Below, one piece after another: positions 7,785-15,813 of a DNA stretch of 64,000 nucleotides. This DNA comes from Oscillospiraceae bacterium (lineage in GTDB: Bacteria; Bacillota; Clostridia; Oscillospirales; Ruminococcaceae): positions 28,407 through 92,406 of the forward strand of contig SVNC01000010.1 in NCBI GenBank assembly GCA_015067025.1, written 5' to 3'. The position numbers were made by a program, and so were the translations under genes. The notes under the pieces are model-generated. The model had not been told where the DNA came from. It made no database searches and worked only from the letters and a program-made list of their open reading frames with translations. How positions within the stretch are numbered: the first letter of the stretch is position 1; the number at the start of each line of letters is the position of its first letter.

Positions 7785-10394
7785 TTATCCTAACATATCC
7801 TTTAATTCTTCAAGCTTTGCATAGGCTTCTCTCGGTGTCATATCATCAAGGTCAAGGGACTTTATTTCGTTTATAACATTCTGTCTGCCGATAGCTTCAA
7901 AGTCTATCTGCGTTTCTTCCTCTTCCTTGGCTCTCAGCTCCAGCTCTCTCTGAATTTTCGGTGCTTTTTCCATTCCCGACAGAAGCACCTTTGCTCTGTC
8001 TATCACCTTCTGAGGCAGTCCTGCAAGCTTTGCTACCTGAATACCGTAGCTTTCGTCCGTACCGCCTTCTACTATCTTGTGAAGGAATTTTATATCATCG
8101 CCGTTACGCTTTACCTTTACGCTGAAGTTACGGACGCCGCTCTGCTCATTTTCGAGAGAGATAAGCTCGTGGTAGTGGGTTGCAAACAAGGTCTTACAGC
8201 CGATAGCCTTTGAATTAATATGCTCCGCTACTGCCTTTGCTATAGAAATACCGTCAAAGGTGGACGTACCTCTGCCTATCTCGTCTAAAATTACAAGGCT
8301 CTTTGACGTAGCTTCATTCAGTATTTCTGCAACCTCGGTCATTTCCACCATAAAGGTTGACTGGCCTGCACTGAGGTCATCGCTTGCACCTACTCGTGTG
8401 AATATCTTATCCACAACGCCAAGCTTTGCATAGGATGCGGGTACAAAGCAGCCAATCTGCGCCATAAGTACGATTACCGCCACCTGACGCATAAAGGTGG
8501 ATTTACCCGACATATTAGGTCCTGTTATGATCATCAGTCGGTTCTGCTTTAAATCGAGGTAAACGTCGTTAGGAGTAAAGAGTACGTCGTTCACCATCTT
8601 TTCAACTACCGGATGTCTGCCGTCCTTTATGTCAATTATACTATCCTGTGCCATAAAGGGTCTTGTGTAGTTATTTTCTATTGATGTATCGGCAAAGCTG
8701 CAAAGGACGTCCAGTGCCGCTACCGATTCAGCAGTCTGCTGTATCTCGTCAAGGTGAGATGTGATAAACTCTCTTATCTCGGAGAATATCTCCGCTTCAA
8801 GAGCGAGTATCTTATCATTTGCACCAAGTATTTCCGTTTCAATCTTTTTAAGCTCGTCGGTTATGTAGCGTTCGCCGTTAGTGAGAGTCTGACGTCTTAC
8901 GTATCTATCGGGTACGAGGGAGATATTCCCCTTTGACACCTCGATATAATAGCCGAATACTCTGTTATAGCCCACCCGGAGGTTTTTGATACCGGTAAGC
9001 TCCTTTTCCTTACTTTCAATTTCGGCAAGCAGTTCCTTACCGCCGCCTGTTATATTACGGAGTCTGTCAAGCTCCTCGTTAAAGCCGTCAGCAATATAAC
9101 CGCCGTCCTTTGTGAGTGCGGGAGGATTTTCCGTAATCGCACGAAGGACTAAATCCGCTATATCCTGAAGGGGACTAATTTTCTTATTCAAACTGTTTGT
9201 AAGCTGTGTGCTTATCTGTTCTAAATCAGCTTTAAGCTGAGGTAATGCCGCACAGGTAACACCAAGGGCGTATACGTCCTTTGGGTTTGCGGTCTTATAT
9301 ACGATCCTTGTCATAAGTCGTTCAAGGTCGTATATTCTGTCAAGGTCTGATTTTAAATCGTAAAGCACCGCAGAATTATTTATAAGTGCCTCTACTGCAT
9401 CGTGTCTGCGGATAATTCCTGCGGTATCCGTAAGAGGCTGTTCTATCGTCTGTCGGAGTTTTCTTCTGCCCATTGAGGTAGAAGTCTTATCAAGCACCCA
9501 TAAAAGAGAACCCTTTTTCTCACCGTTTCTCATAGTTTCGGTAAGCTCTAAGTTTCTTCTCGCGGTAAGACCAAGCTCCATATATTCTCTTCCTGAATGT
9601 ACGCTGAGCTTTACAAAGCGTTTTGCACCGCTTCTCTGGGCACGATAAAGATAACGCAGTAAGGCACATAATGCCCTGAAAGCATTTTCTTTTCCCAAAA
9701 GCCCGATATCTTCGGCATTTTTACCGCCGAACTGGGTAGTGATCTCACTTGTATCACTATCGGAGAATTCTTCGTCCGATAAAAGCTCTGCTGAGCATTT
9801 TGCAAATCTTGTCTTTATGAATTTATGTACCTGTTCCAGTTCCAAAAAATCCTCGTTGAACAAAAGCTCAACGGGTGTGTATCGTGAAAATTCGCTTATA
9901 ATTTCATCGTTTGTCTTTTTTCCCTTTGCTATTTCAAAGGCGTGCACTTCACCCGTGGAAATATCCGCAAAGACAAGACCGTAGCCTGTCTTTCCTGCAT
10001 AGATGCAGGAAATGTAGTTGTTTACACCCTCTTCAAGCATTGAAGCTTCAATAACGGTTCCTGCACTGACAAGGCGGACTATGTCTCTTTCAACAAGTCC
10101 CTTCGATAATGCAGGGTCGGTGGTCTGTTCACAGATAGCTACCTTAAAGCCCTTGTCAATAAGCTTTTTGATATAACCCTCGCAGGAATGATGAGGTACG
10201 CCGCACATGGGAGTACCCGCCCTTGCCGTAAGAGTAAGCTCCAGCTCCTTTGACGCCACAAGAGCATCCTCATTGAACATCTCGTAAAAATCTCCGAGAC
10301 GATAAAAAAGGATGTAATCCTTGTAATTTTTCTTGATGTCAACGTACTGCTGCATCATAGGGGTAAGCTTTTCTCCCTTTTTTTCTTCTGACAA
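7785..10394 (-). CDS. mutS: DNA mismatch recognition protein MutS
   Basis: An 869-residue MutS: mismatch-binding N-terminus with the Phe-x-Glu wedge (FYEMF, where Phe stacks on the mismatch), connector and clamp domains, then the ABC-type ATPase (Walker A GPNMSGKST; signature and Walker B LVILDEIGRGTSTFDG). The reading frame begins at a TTG codon (complement of 10392-10394), ten bases after a GAAAGGA site; the only in-frame alternative nearby is far downstream. It is the first gene of the mutS-mutL-miaA-hfq group. Confidence 0.96.
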   Translation of the reverse strand: MSEEKKGEKLTPMMQQYVDIKKNYKDYILFYRLGDFYEMFNEDALVASKELELTLTARAGTPMCGVPHHSCEGYIKKLIDKGFKVAICEQTTDPALSKGLVERDIVRLVSAGTVIEASMLEEGVNNYISCIYAGKTGYGLVFADISTGEVHAFEIAKGKKTNDEIISEFSRYTPVELLFNEDFLELEQVHKFIKTRFAKCSAELLSDEEFSDSDTSEITTQFGGKNAEDIGLLGKENAFRALCALLRYLYRAQRSGAKRFVKLSVHSGREYMELGLTARRNLELTETMRNGEKKGSLLWVLDKTSTSMGRRKLRQTIEQPLTDTAGIIRRHDAVEALINNSAVLYDLKSDLDRIYDLERLMTRIVYKTANPKDVYALGVTCAALPQLKADLEQISTQLTNSLNKKISPLQDIADLVLRAITENPPALTKDGGYIADGFNEELDRLRNITGGGKELLAEIESKEKELTGIKNLRVGYNRVFGYYIEVSKGNISLVPDRYVRRQTLTNGERYITDELKKIETEILGANDKILALEAEIFSEIREFITSHLDEIQQTAESVAALDVLCSFADTSIENNYTRPFMAQDSIIDIKDGRHPVVEKMVNDVLFTPNDVYLDLKQNRLMIITGPNMSGKSTFMRQVAVIVLMAQIGCFVPASYAKLGVVDKIFTRVGASDDLSAGQSTFMVEMTEVAEILNEATSKSLVILDEIGRGTSTFDGISIAKAVAEHINSKAIGCKTLFATHYHELISLENEQSGVRNFSVKVKRNGDDIKFLHKIVEGGTDESYGIQVAKLAGLPQKVIDRAKVLLSGMEKAPKIQRELELRAKEEEETQIDFEAIGRQNVINEIKSLDLDDMTPREAYAKLEELKDMLG

Positions 10395-10436
10395 GTTATC
10401 TCATTCCTTTCGGGTAAGTTTAAAATCATATTTTAT

Positions 10437-10629
10437 CCGTAGCAGTTTGCAAAGCAAACTGCGTAGATTTAAACAAAACTAAAAGTTTTCAGTTTTGTGT
10501 TTGTTTTTAAAAACCTAAAATAAATCGTTGATTTAAAACAAGCATCAAGCCCGTAGCAGTTTTTCAGAAAATCTTCGATTTTCTGAAAAATCTGCGTAGA
10601 TTCAGACAAAACTAAAAGTTTTGTCTGAA
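10437..10629. repeat. Duplicated hairpin module between ylbF and mutS
   Basis: This gene-free stretch has two related copies of a module that begins with CGTAGCAG, has a hairpin, then CTGCGTAGATT and a second hairpin. Stems seen: 10442-10450/10454-10462 (loop AAA), 10521-10526/10530-10535 (loop GTT), 10560-10573/10577-10590 (14 bp, loop TTC) and 10601-10613/10617-10629 (13 bp, loop AAA). The last directly abuts the ylbF stop codon. No T-run follows, so it is not an ordinary terminator. Confidence 0.85.
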
Positions 10630-11037
10630 TTAGTGGCAACCTCCACAGGTTGCACATGAACCTGAGCAAGCGCTGATCTCGCAAGTGTCGGGATCTTCAC
10701 CGTCACAGCACATACCGATGATCATATTGATATCGCCTACAAGCTTGTCCATACCCTGCTTCGCCATTGTGAAGTCAGCCATGTGTTCGTTCTGCATAAT
10801 AAGAGTGTAGAGCTTCTGCATTTCCTTATTAGCTTCTTCGATCTTTGCTTCGTCCTTTTCTTCAGCACTCTTGCTCATTTCAAGACCTAACTGCTGTCTC
10901 TTTAAGTTGAATTCGCCGATGAGCTTCTGAAGTTCTTCATCGTTGTCGTTGGCAATCTTTGCTTCGTTGTATGCAATATAACGCTCGTCTGCCTGAATTG
11001 CCTTACCAAGTTCTCTTGCTGCTTTAATTGCGTCCAT
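10630..11037 (-). CDS. ylbF: YlbF/YmcA family regulator with cysteine-rich tail
   Basis: A 135-residue helical protein (AARELGKAIQADERYIAYNEAK..., NEHMADFTMAKQGMDKLVGDIN) of the YlbF/YmcA family, whose Bacillus members form the Y-complex with YaaT, carry Fe-S clusters and influence RNase Y activity and sporulation. What is unusual is the tail: seven cysteines in the last 26 residues (two adjacent, then spaced, ending CATCGGCH), which could bind a metal or an iron-sulfur cluster. It lies between miaB and mutS on the same strand. Confidence 0.82.
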   Translation of the reverse strand: MDAIKAARELGKAIQADERYIAYNEAKIANDNDEELQKLIGEFNLKRQQLGLEMSKSAEEKDEAKIEEANKEMQKLYTLIMQNEHMADFTMAKQGMDKLVGDINMIIGMCCDGEDPDTCEISACSGSCATCGGCH

Positions 11038-11085
11038 TTTTTCTGTTCTCCTTTAAATTAAATTTGATTTGAATAATTTATACAA

Positions 11086-12495
11086 TCAATCGGTTTCTCC
11101 GACTAATTCTCCTACAATTGCCCAGGGACACGATTTTGTAATCTTAACGTTTACGTACTGTCCTATCATATCCTTTGTACCGTTGAAATCAACGATAACG
11201 CCGTGTCTTGAGTGACCCGTCATAAGTCCGTCTGCGGTCCTGCCTATACCCTCGCAGAGCACTCTCACCGTCTGACCTATAAAGCGTTCATAAGCTTTTT
11301 CGCCTACGGCGTTCTGTACTTCAAGCAGTTCTCTGAACCATACACCCTTTTCTTCGTCAGAAATGGGGTCGGGCATCTCAGCCGCCTTTGTCCCCTCACG
11401 CTTACTGTAGATAAAGGTGAAGGCACTGTCGTACTTTACAGTTTTCATAAGCTCTAAGGTTTCTTTAAAATCCTCGTAGGTCTCACCGGGGAAGCCTACT
11501 ATGATATCGGTGGTAAGTGCAACATCGGGTATACGCTTTTTAGCATAATCAACAAGCTTTAAATAATGCTCCTTGTTATAGTGCCTGTTCATTTCCTTTA
11601 ATATTCTGTCACTACCTGACTGTACCGGTAAATGCAGATGATAAGAAATGTGCTTGCTATCAGCTATCGTATCTATAAGCTCATAGGTGCAGTCCTTAGG
11701 GTGAGAGGTCATAAAGCTTATCTTGAAATCTCCCTCTATACTGTCAAGTCTTCTTAAAAGCTCAGAAAAGCTGACATCATATTCTTTACCATAGGAATTG
11801 ACGTTCTGACCTAAAAGGAGTATTTCCTTATAGCCGTCCTTTACAAGTCCCGCTACTTCATTAAATACATCTTCGGGCTTTCTCGAACGTTCTCTTCCTC
11901 TTACGTAAGGCACTATGCAGTAGGTACAGAAATTATTACAGCCATACATTATAGGCACGCTTGCCTTTACCTTGCTCTCACGAAGTACCGGCAGTCCTTC
12001 GGCGATAACTCCGTCGCAATCGGGTATAGATAAGGTCCTTTTTTTATCGGATAATTTTTCGTATATCATCTGAGGGAGCGTATGCATTACGTGTGTGCCG
12101 AAGATGATATCTACCTGAGGAAAGGACTTTCTCATTTTTGCCGCAATATGCTCCTGCTGTACCATACAGCCGCCTACTGCTATTATAAGATCACGGTTAT
12201 TTTCCTTAAGCTTTTTTAAAGCTCCCACGTTGCCGAATACTCTGTCCTCTGCATTTTCTCTAACTGCACAGGTATTGAATAAGATAAGATCAGCATTATC
12301 CGTTTCTCTTGTAAAGCCGTAGCCCATAAGAGCAAGCATTCCCTTTATCTTTTCGCCGTCGCTGACGTTCTGCTGACAGCCGAAGCTGTGAACGTGGGCT
12401 AAGGGTATTTCAGGAAGTTTACCGTTTATTTCTTTTATTTTTGCTATATATTCACGCTGGAGCATAAGCTCCTTTTCGCTGACTTCTGTTATCAT
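11086..12495 (-). CDS. miaB: tRNA-2-methylthio-N6-dimethylallyladenosine synthase MiaB
   Basis: A 469-residue radical SAM methylthiotransferase acting on the i6A37 made by MiaA. The order is an N-terminal UPF0004 domain with Cys ligands (SFGCQQN, FNTCAVRENA, GGCMVQ), the radical SAM core with CNNFCTYC, and a C-terminal TRAM RNA-binding domain. GCQQNVSDGEKIKG and NTCAVRENAEDRVFGN distinguish it from the RimO and MtaB subfamilies. Both A37-modifying enzymes are thus in the same strand run. Confidence 0.95.
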   Translation of the reverse strand: MITEVSEKELMLQREYIAKIKEINGKLPEIPLAHVHSFGCQQNVSDGEKIKGMLALMGYGFTRETDNADLILFNTCAVRENAEDRVFGNVGALKKLKENNRDLIIAVGGCMVQQEHIAAKMRKSFPQVDIIFGTHVMHTLPQMIYEKLSDKKRTLSIPDCDGVIAEGLPVLRESKVKASVPIMYGCNNFCTYCIVPYVRGRERSRKPEDVFNEVAGLVKDGYKEILLLGQNVNSYGKEYDVSFSELLRRLDSIEGDFKISFMTSHPKDCTYELIDTIADSKHISYHLHLPVQSGSDRILKEMNRHYNKEHYLKLVDYAKKRIPDVALTTDIIVGFPGETYEDFKETLELMKTVKYDSAFTFIYSKREGTKAAEMPDPISDEEKGVWFRELLEVQNAVGEKAYERFIGQTVRVLCEGIGRTADGLMTGHSRHGVIVDFNGTKDMIGQYVNVKITKSCPWAIVGELVGETD

Positions 12496-12592
12496 TTTTC
12501 TCCGCCTTTTAGCATTTGATTTCTTTTTTCTGCATAGTATACCAAATTATATTTTATCATATTCCGAGGATTTTATCAAGCGGTTTCTTGAC

Positions 12593-12620
12593 AAAAAATG
12601 TCCCGATTTTCATCGGGACA
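12593..12620 (-). terminator. Terminator after the fdtA-like gene
   Basis: A nine-base-pair stem (TGTCCCGAT at 12599-12607 with its complement at 12612-12620) and a four-base loop, followed on the minus strand by six T residues. It ends the transcript of the ketoisomerase and glycosyltransferase pair. Confidence 0.85.
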
Positions 12621-12646
12621 AAAAATTTAATATACATATATGACGT

Positions 12647-13042
12647 TCACTTGGTCGACGCGACAAAGTCTTCATAATTTCTGATATAGTCGTCCTCGCT
12701 GTAATGCTCGGATGCCGCAACAAGAAGTACCGCATCGGGAGAGAAATCGAAAATCTTTCTCCATACTCCGTGACCTATATAAAGTCCCTCAGCAGGATCG
12801 TCAAGAGTTACCGTTTTACTTTCTGTACCGTCATCAAGGGTAACCTTCATACTGCCGTGAATGGCAATGTACACCTGCTGAAGATTTTTGTGGGAATGAA
12901 AACCTCTTTCTATACCCTCTCCGACTCCGTAGATATAATAAAGTCTCTTTATCTCGAAAGGGATCTCTGCCATAGTTTCTGCTACTACAAGCTGTCCTCT
13001 GCTATCACCGTGAAGCTGAAATTTCATCATTTTTGTATCCAT
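12647..13042 (-). CDS. FdtA/QdtA-type dTDP-4-oxo-6-deoxyhexose 3,4-ketoisomerase
   Basis: A small cupin-fold protein of the FdtA/QdtA/WxcM family. RLYYIYGVGEGIERGFHSHKNLQQVYIAIHGSM contains the conserved HxH and the RGxHAH-like core, and GHGVWRKI matches the family. These enzymes move the keto group of dTDP-4-keto-6-deoxyglucose from C4 to C3, ahead of amination. The start is taken at the ATG (13042), nine bases after GAAAGGA, rather than at an upstream TTG. The likely partners rmlA, rmlB and an FdtB-like aminotransferase are 10 kb away on the other strand. The sequence does not tell FdtA (galacto) from QdtA (gluco) outcomes. Confidence 0.85.
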   Translation of the reverse strand: MDTKMMKFQLHGDSRGQLVVAETMAEIPFEIKRLYYIYGVGEGIERGFHSHKNLQQVYIAIHGSMKVTLDDGTESKTVTLDDPAEGLYIGHGVWRKIFDFSPDAVLLVAASEHYSEDDYIRNYEDFVASTK

Positions 13043-13066
13043 TTTTCTTTTTCCTTTCAAGTGCGT

Positions 13067-13993
13067 TTATTTTTTTATGAGCTTTCTTACAAACATTACG
13101 GGATGAGTAACGTAGTAGGAAATCTTTATCAGTGCTGTTTTAAAGGGCTTATCCTTGTTTTTAAGAAGCTTTAAGGAATATTTGTACTGCTTTATCGAAG
13201 TAAGCTTATCTTTTTTAAATTCCTCGTATTTTCTTTTTGCTTCTTCCACGTCGTCAACGTAAGGATACACCTCGTATTCCTGGACCCTGTCCGCATCCTC
13301 TTCAAAAGCTTTATTGAGCTTTTTATAGGAGCTTATACCGCCTGTGTTGTATCTTACGACGATCCTGTCAAAGAAACGTATCTTCTCTCCCATTCTGAGA
13401 AGACGTAAATTCATCGAGTGATCCTCAATGTATTTTATTTTTTTATTAAAATAACCGTATTTTTCTATACACTCTCTTGAGCGTGCCGTACAGCAACCGA
13501 ATATATAATTCACGGTAGACAAAGACGTAAAAAGCTCCTTTGGCGTAAGCTCGGTTATATTCTTTATCTGCTCCTCGGTGGGCTGTATTCCGACAAATTC
13601 ATTTTCCGTATACACAGCCATTTTCGCCGTGGAAACCAGTGCCCCAGTCCTGTCAAAAAACTCTACCCAATCGGTAATAACGTTGCTGTCATAGAAAAAA
13701 TCGTCACATCCAAGACAGAAAATATATTTTCCCGTTGATTCCTTTATTGCACGGTTGATAGAATAAACCGTACCTTTATTCTCGCTGTTGCAAAGGATTT
13801 TTACAGTTTTGAAATTTTCCTTCTTGTTTTGATTTATATAATCAGATACTTTATTTTCTTCAAAGTTTTCAGAGCCGTCGTCTATAACTATATATTCCAC
13901 CTCGGGATAGTTCTGACTGAGTACTGAATCTATTGATTCAAACAATACGTCCGAGTTATATGACATTGATATAATACTGATCATTTTCCTCAT
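13067..13993 (-). CDS. Family 2 glycosyltransferase
   Basis: A GT-A fold glycosyltransferase: MISIISMSYNSDVLFESIDSVLSQNYPEVEYIVIDDGS is the nucleotide-binding start and GCDDFFYD supplies the DxD-like metal site around residue 90. The basic C-terminus (residues about 245-305) could lie on the membrane. Two closely spaced starts are possible: the ATG at 13993 (MRKMISI) and the ATG at 13984 (MISI), the latter having GAGG just upstream. The open frame extends further upstream but lies in promoter DNA. Donor and acceptor are unknown. It is the first gene of an operon with the FdtA-like gene, 24 bases apart. Confidence 0.85.
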   Translation of the reverse strand: MRKMISIISMSYNSDVLFESIDSVLSQNYPEVEYIVIDDGSENFEENKVSDYINQNKKENFKTVKILCNSENKGTVYSINRAIKESTGKYIFCLGCDDFFYDSNVITDWVEFFDRTGALVSTAKMAVYTENEFVGIQPTEEQIKNITELTPKELFTSLSTVNYIFGCCTARSRECIEKYGYFNKKIKYIEDHSMNLRLLRMGEKIRFFDRIVVRYNTGGISSYKKLNKAFEEDADRVQEYEVYPYVDDVEEAKRKYEEFKKDKLTSIKQYKYSLKLLKNKDKPFKTALIKISYYVTHPVMFVRKLIKK

Positions 13994-14040
13994 TTCACCA
14001 CTACAGATAAGTATAGCAATCTTTAATTTATATACTAAGA

Positions 14041-14070
14041 AGTATAGCACAATTATTGCACACTTGTCAA
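14041..14070 (-). promoter_or_regulatory. Sigma-A type promoter for the glycosyltransferase/fdtA pair
   Basis: On the minus strand TTGACA (complement of 14065-14070) is separated by 18 bases from TATACT (complement of 14041-14046). It fires away from the divergent promoter at 14104. Confidence 0.75.
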
Positions 14071-14103
14071 CAAGGTAGGTTTTACATTTGTCTGTTATCA
14101 AGG

Positions 14104-14132
14104 TTGAAAATAAGCTTTATTTATGGTATAAT
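14104..14132 (+). promoter_or_regulatory. Sigma-A type promoter for the GlfT2-like gene
   Basis: TTGAAA (14104-14109), 17-base spacer, TATAAT (14127-14132), about 40 bases before the start codon at 14173. Its start point is divergent from and within 60 bases of the minus-strand promoter, so both could share regulation. Confidence 0.8.
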
Positions 14133-14172
14133 TATTTAGAAATCAACTTTACTTTTTACCGGCGGTGAAAAA

Positions 14173-15780
14173 ATGGAATTTTTCTTTGATATGGCTTTTT
14201 CCCACGATATAGAAAATTCGGAAAAGCTTTTTTTCAGATCTGAGACCTTCTTTACAGAAGACGATATACTTATGACCGATACAGTGGGAGAAGTGTCCTT
14301 TGACACCTTCTTCAATATCATTCCTGTGGACAAAATAATACGTTATACTGCTATCAGAAAGCTTTTCTTTGATATTGACGCAATCGGTGAATATTCCTGC
14401 TCAGTATGGCAAAACGACGGCAAGAAAAGCAGAATGATAAGCGATAATAGCTCTGTCTGCATAGATGACCTTAAAGAAAAAACAGGCTTTATCTATCTTA
14501 AAATAAACGCAGAGTCAAAGCTCGTCGTAAGAAGAATTTCCGTTTTATGTGAAAGTGAAGTTACAAGAAAGGCAGAGCTTTGCGTGGTTATGTGCACCTA
14601 CAAAAGAGAGGATTTTGCAGTAAGAAACGCAAATAATATAGCAAAAAGCGGACTATTTGACGTTATAGTTACAGACAATGGAAAAACCCTTACAAAAGAA
14701 ATGCTCCCTTACGATAATATCCATCTCGTTCCCAACGAAAACACAGGCGGCAGCGGTGGGTTCGGAAAGGGAATGATGACTGTTGCTGAAAAAAACAAAT
14801 ACACCCACTTCGTTCTTATGGACGACGACGTGGAAATCAGCATCAACTCACTGAAAAAAGCGGCAGGCTTTCTCAGATTTACTAAAGAAGAATATAAAGA
14901 CGTAAGCATAAGCGGTACTATGTTCTTTTTGGACACGCCTTGCATAGTGTATGAGTCAGGCGGAAAATTCAGCAGTGACGGAGTACAGACGGGATGTAAT
15001 CACCTTACGGATACATCTACAACCGAGGGCTTACTTGACGTGGAGCAACCGAAGGATATAAATTACGGTGGCTGGTGGCTTATGTGCATACCTGTAAAAT
15101 ACGTAAAAGAAGGCAACCTGCCCCTTCCCTTTTTCATCAAATACGATGACGTAGAATATGCTTTACGCTGCAAACTGAAAGTAATAACCATAAGCGGGTT
15201 TTGCGTATGGCATGAAAGATTTGAAAATAAATATAACTCCGCTGTAGAATATTACAACATAAGAAACTATTTTCATTTAAGAAAAATCACTGACAGCTCA
15301 TTTACAAAAAAACAGGCAAAAAAAATCGCTATGATCCGTGTGATAGCAAAGTGCTGTCGCCAGCAATACAATATGGCAACAGCTGTCATAAAAGGATACA
15401 AGGACTATCTGAAAGGCATAGACTACCTTTATCAGCTTGACGGAGCGAAAAACAATCAGGATGTCAGCAGTCTTAATTACAAAATGCTGAGTGAAGATGA
15501 GCTTTTGAAAAGCTATGGTATTTCGTACAGTGAGAAAAAAGAAGAACAGGCACTCAACGCAAAGGATAATCTTCTCAAAAAGCTTACTCTTTACGGACAT
15601 CTGTTGCCTCCCTTTTTACGCTCTGACGATTATGCTGTGACCGACTGTTTTTTGGATAAGAAGGAAATGTATTTCAGAAAGAAAAGAGCACTGCATTATA
15701 ACAAGTACACTAAAACGGGATACGTTACAAAGGCGAGTCTTATTAAATTTATAAAATGTCTTTTATTCAAAACGGAATAA
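14173..15780 (+). CDS. GlfT2-like glycosyltransferase (galactofuranosyl/rhamnosyl type)
   Basis: A 535-residue protein with an N-terminal beta-rich domain (to about residue 130), a GT-A core (LCVVMCTYKREDFAVRN, ENTGGSGGFGKGM, MDDDVEI as metal site near residue 217) and a C-terminal helical region. The segments GGWWLMCIPV, PFFIKYDDVEYALR and WHERFENKYNSAVEYYNIRN are very close in style to mycobacterial GlfT2 and related bacterial polymerising transferases, which use UDP-Galf. This suggests that galactofuranose or a similar sugar enters the surface polymer, although no UDP-galactopyranose mutase is in the window. Start at ATG 14173 after GGCGGTG. Single-gene transcript ended by the hairpin at 15787. 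Confidence 0.85.
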   Translation: MEFFFDMAFSHDIENSEKLFFRSETFFTEDDILMTDTVGEVSFDTFFNIIPVDKIIRYTAIRKLFFDIDAIGEYSCSVWQNDGKKSRMISDNSSVCIDDLKEKTGFIYLKINAESKLVVRRISVLCESEVTRKAELCVVMCTYKREDFAVRNANNIAKSGLFDVIVTDNGKTLTKEMLPYDNIHLVPNENTGGSGGFGKGMMTVAEKNKYTHFVLMDDDVEISINSLKKAAGFLRFTKEEYKDVSISGTMFFLDTPCIVYESGGKFSSDGVQTGCNHLTDTSTTEGLLDVEQPKDINYGGWWLMCIPVKYVKEGNLPLPFFIKYDDVEYALRCKLKVITISGFCVWHERFENKYNSAVEYYNIRNYFHLRKITDSSFTKKQAKKIAMIRVIAKCCRQQYNMATAVIKGYKDYLKGIDYLYQLDGAKNNQDVSSLNYKMLSEDELLKSYGISYSEKKEEQALNAKDNLLKKLTLYGHLLPPFLRSDDYAVTDCFLDKKEMYFRKKRALHYNKYTKTGYVTKASLIKFIKCLLFKTE

Positions 15781-15786
15781 TATAAA

Positions 15787-15813
15787 AAAAGCACCGTGTC
15801 AATCGGTGCTTTT
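15787..15813. terminator. Bidirectional terminator between convergent genes
   Basis: A ten-base-pair stem AAAAGCACCG/CGGTGCTTTT (15787-15796 with 15804-15813) flanked by A- and T-runs on both sides. It serves the plus-strand transferase and the minus-strand HAD gene; the stop codon of the latter (complement of 15799-15801) lies in the loop. Confidence 0.9.

Noticed and set aside
10469..10684. Minus-strand frame of 71 codons across the hairpin module
   Set aside because: It runs through palindromes and overlaps the end of ylbF; no ribosome site.
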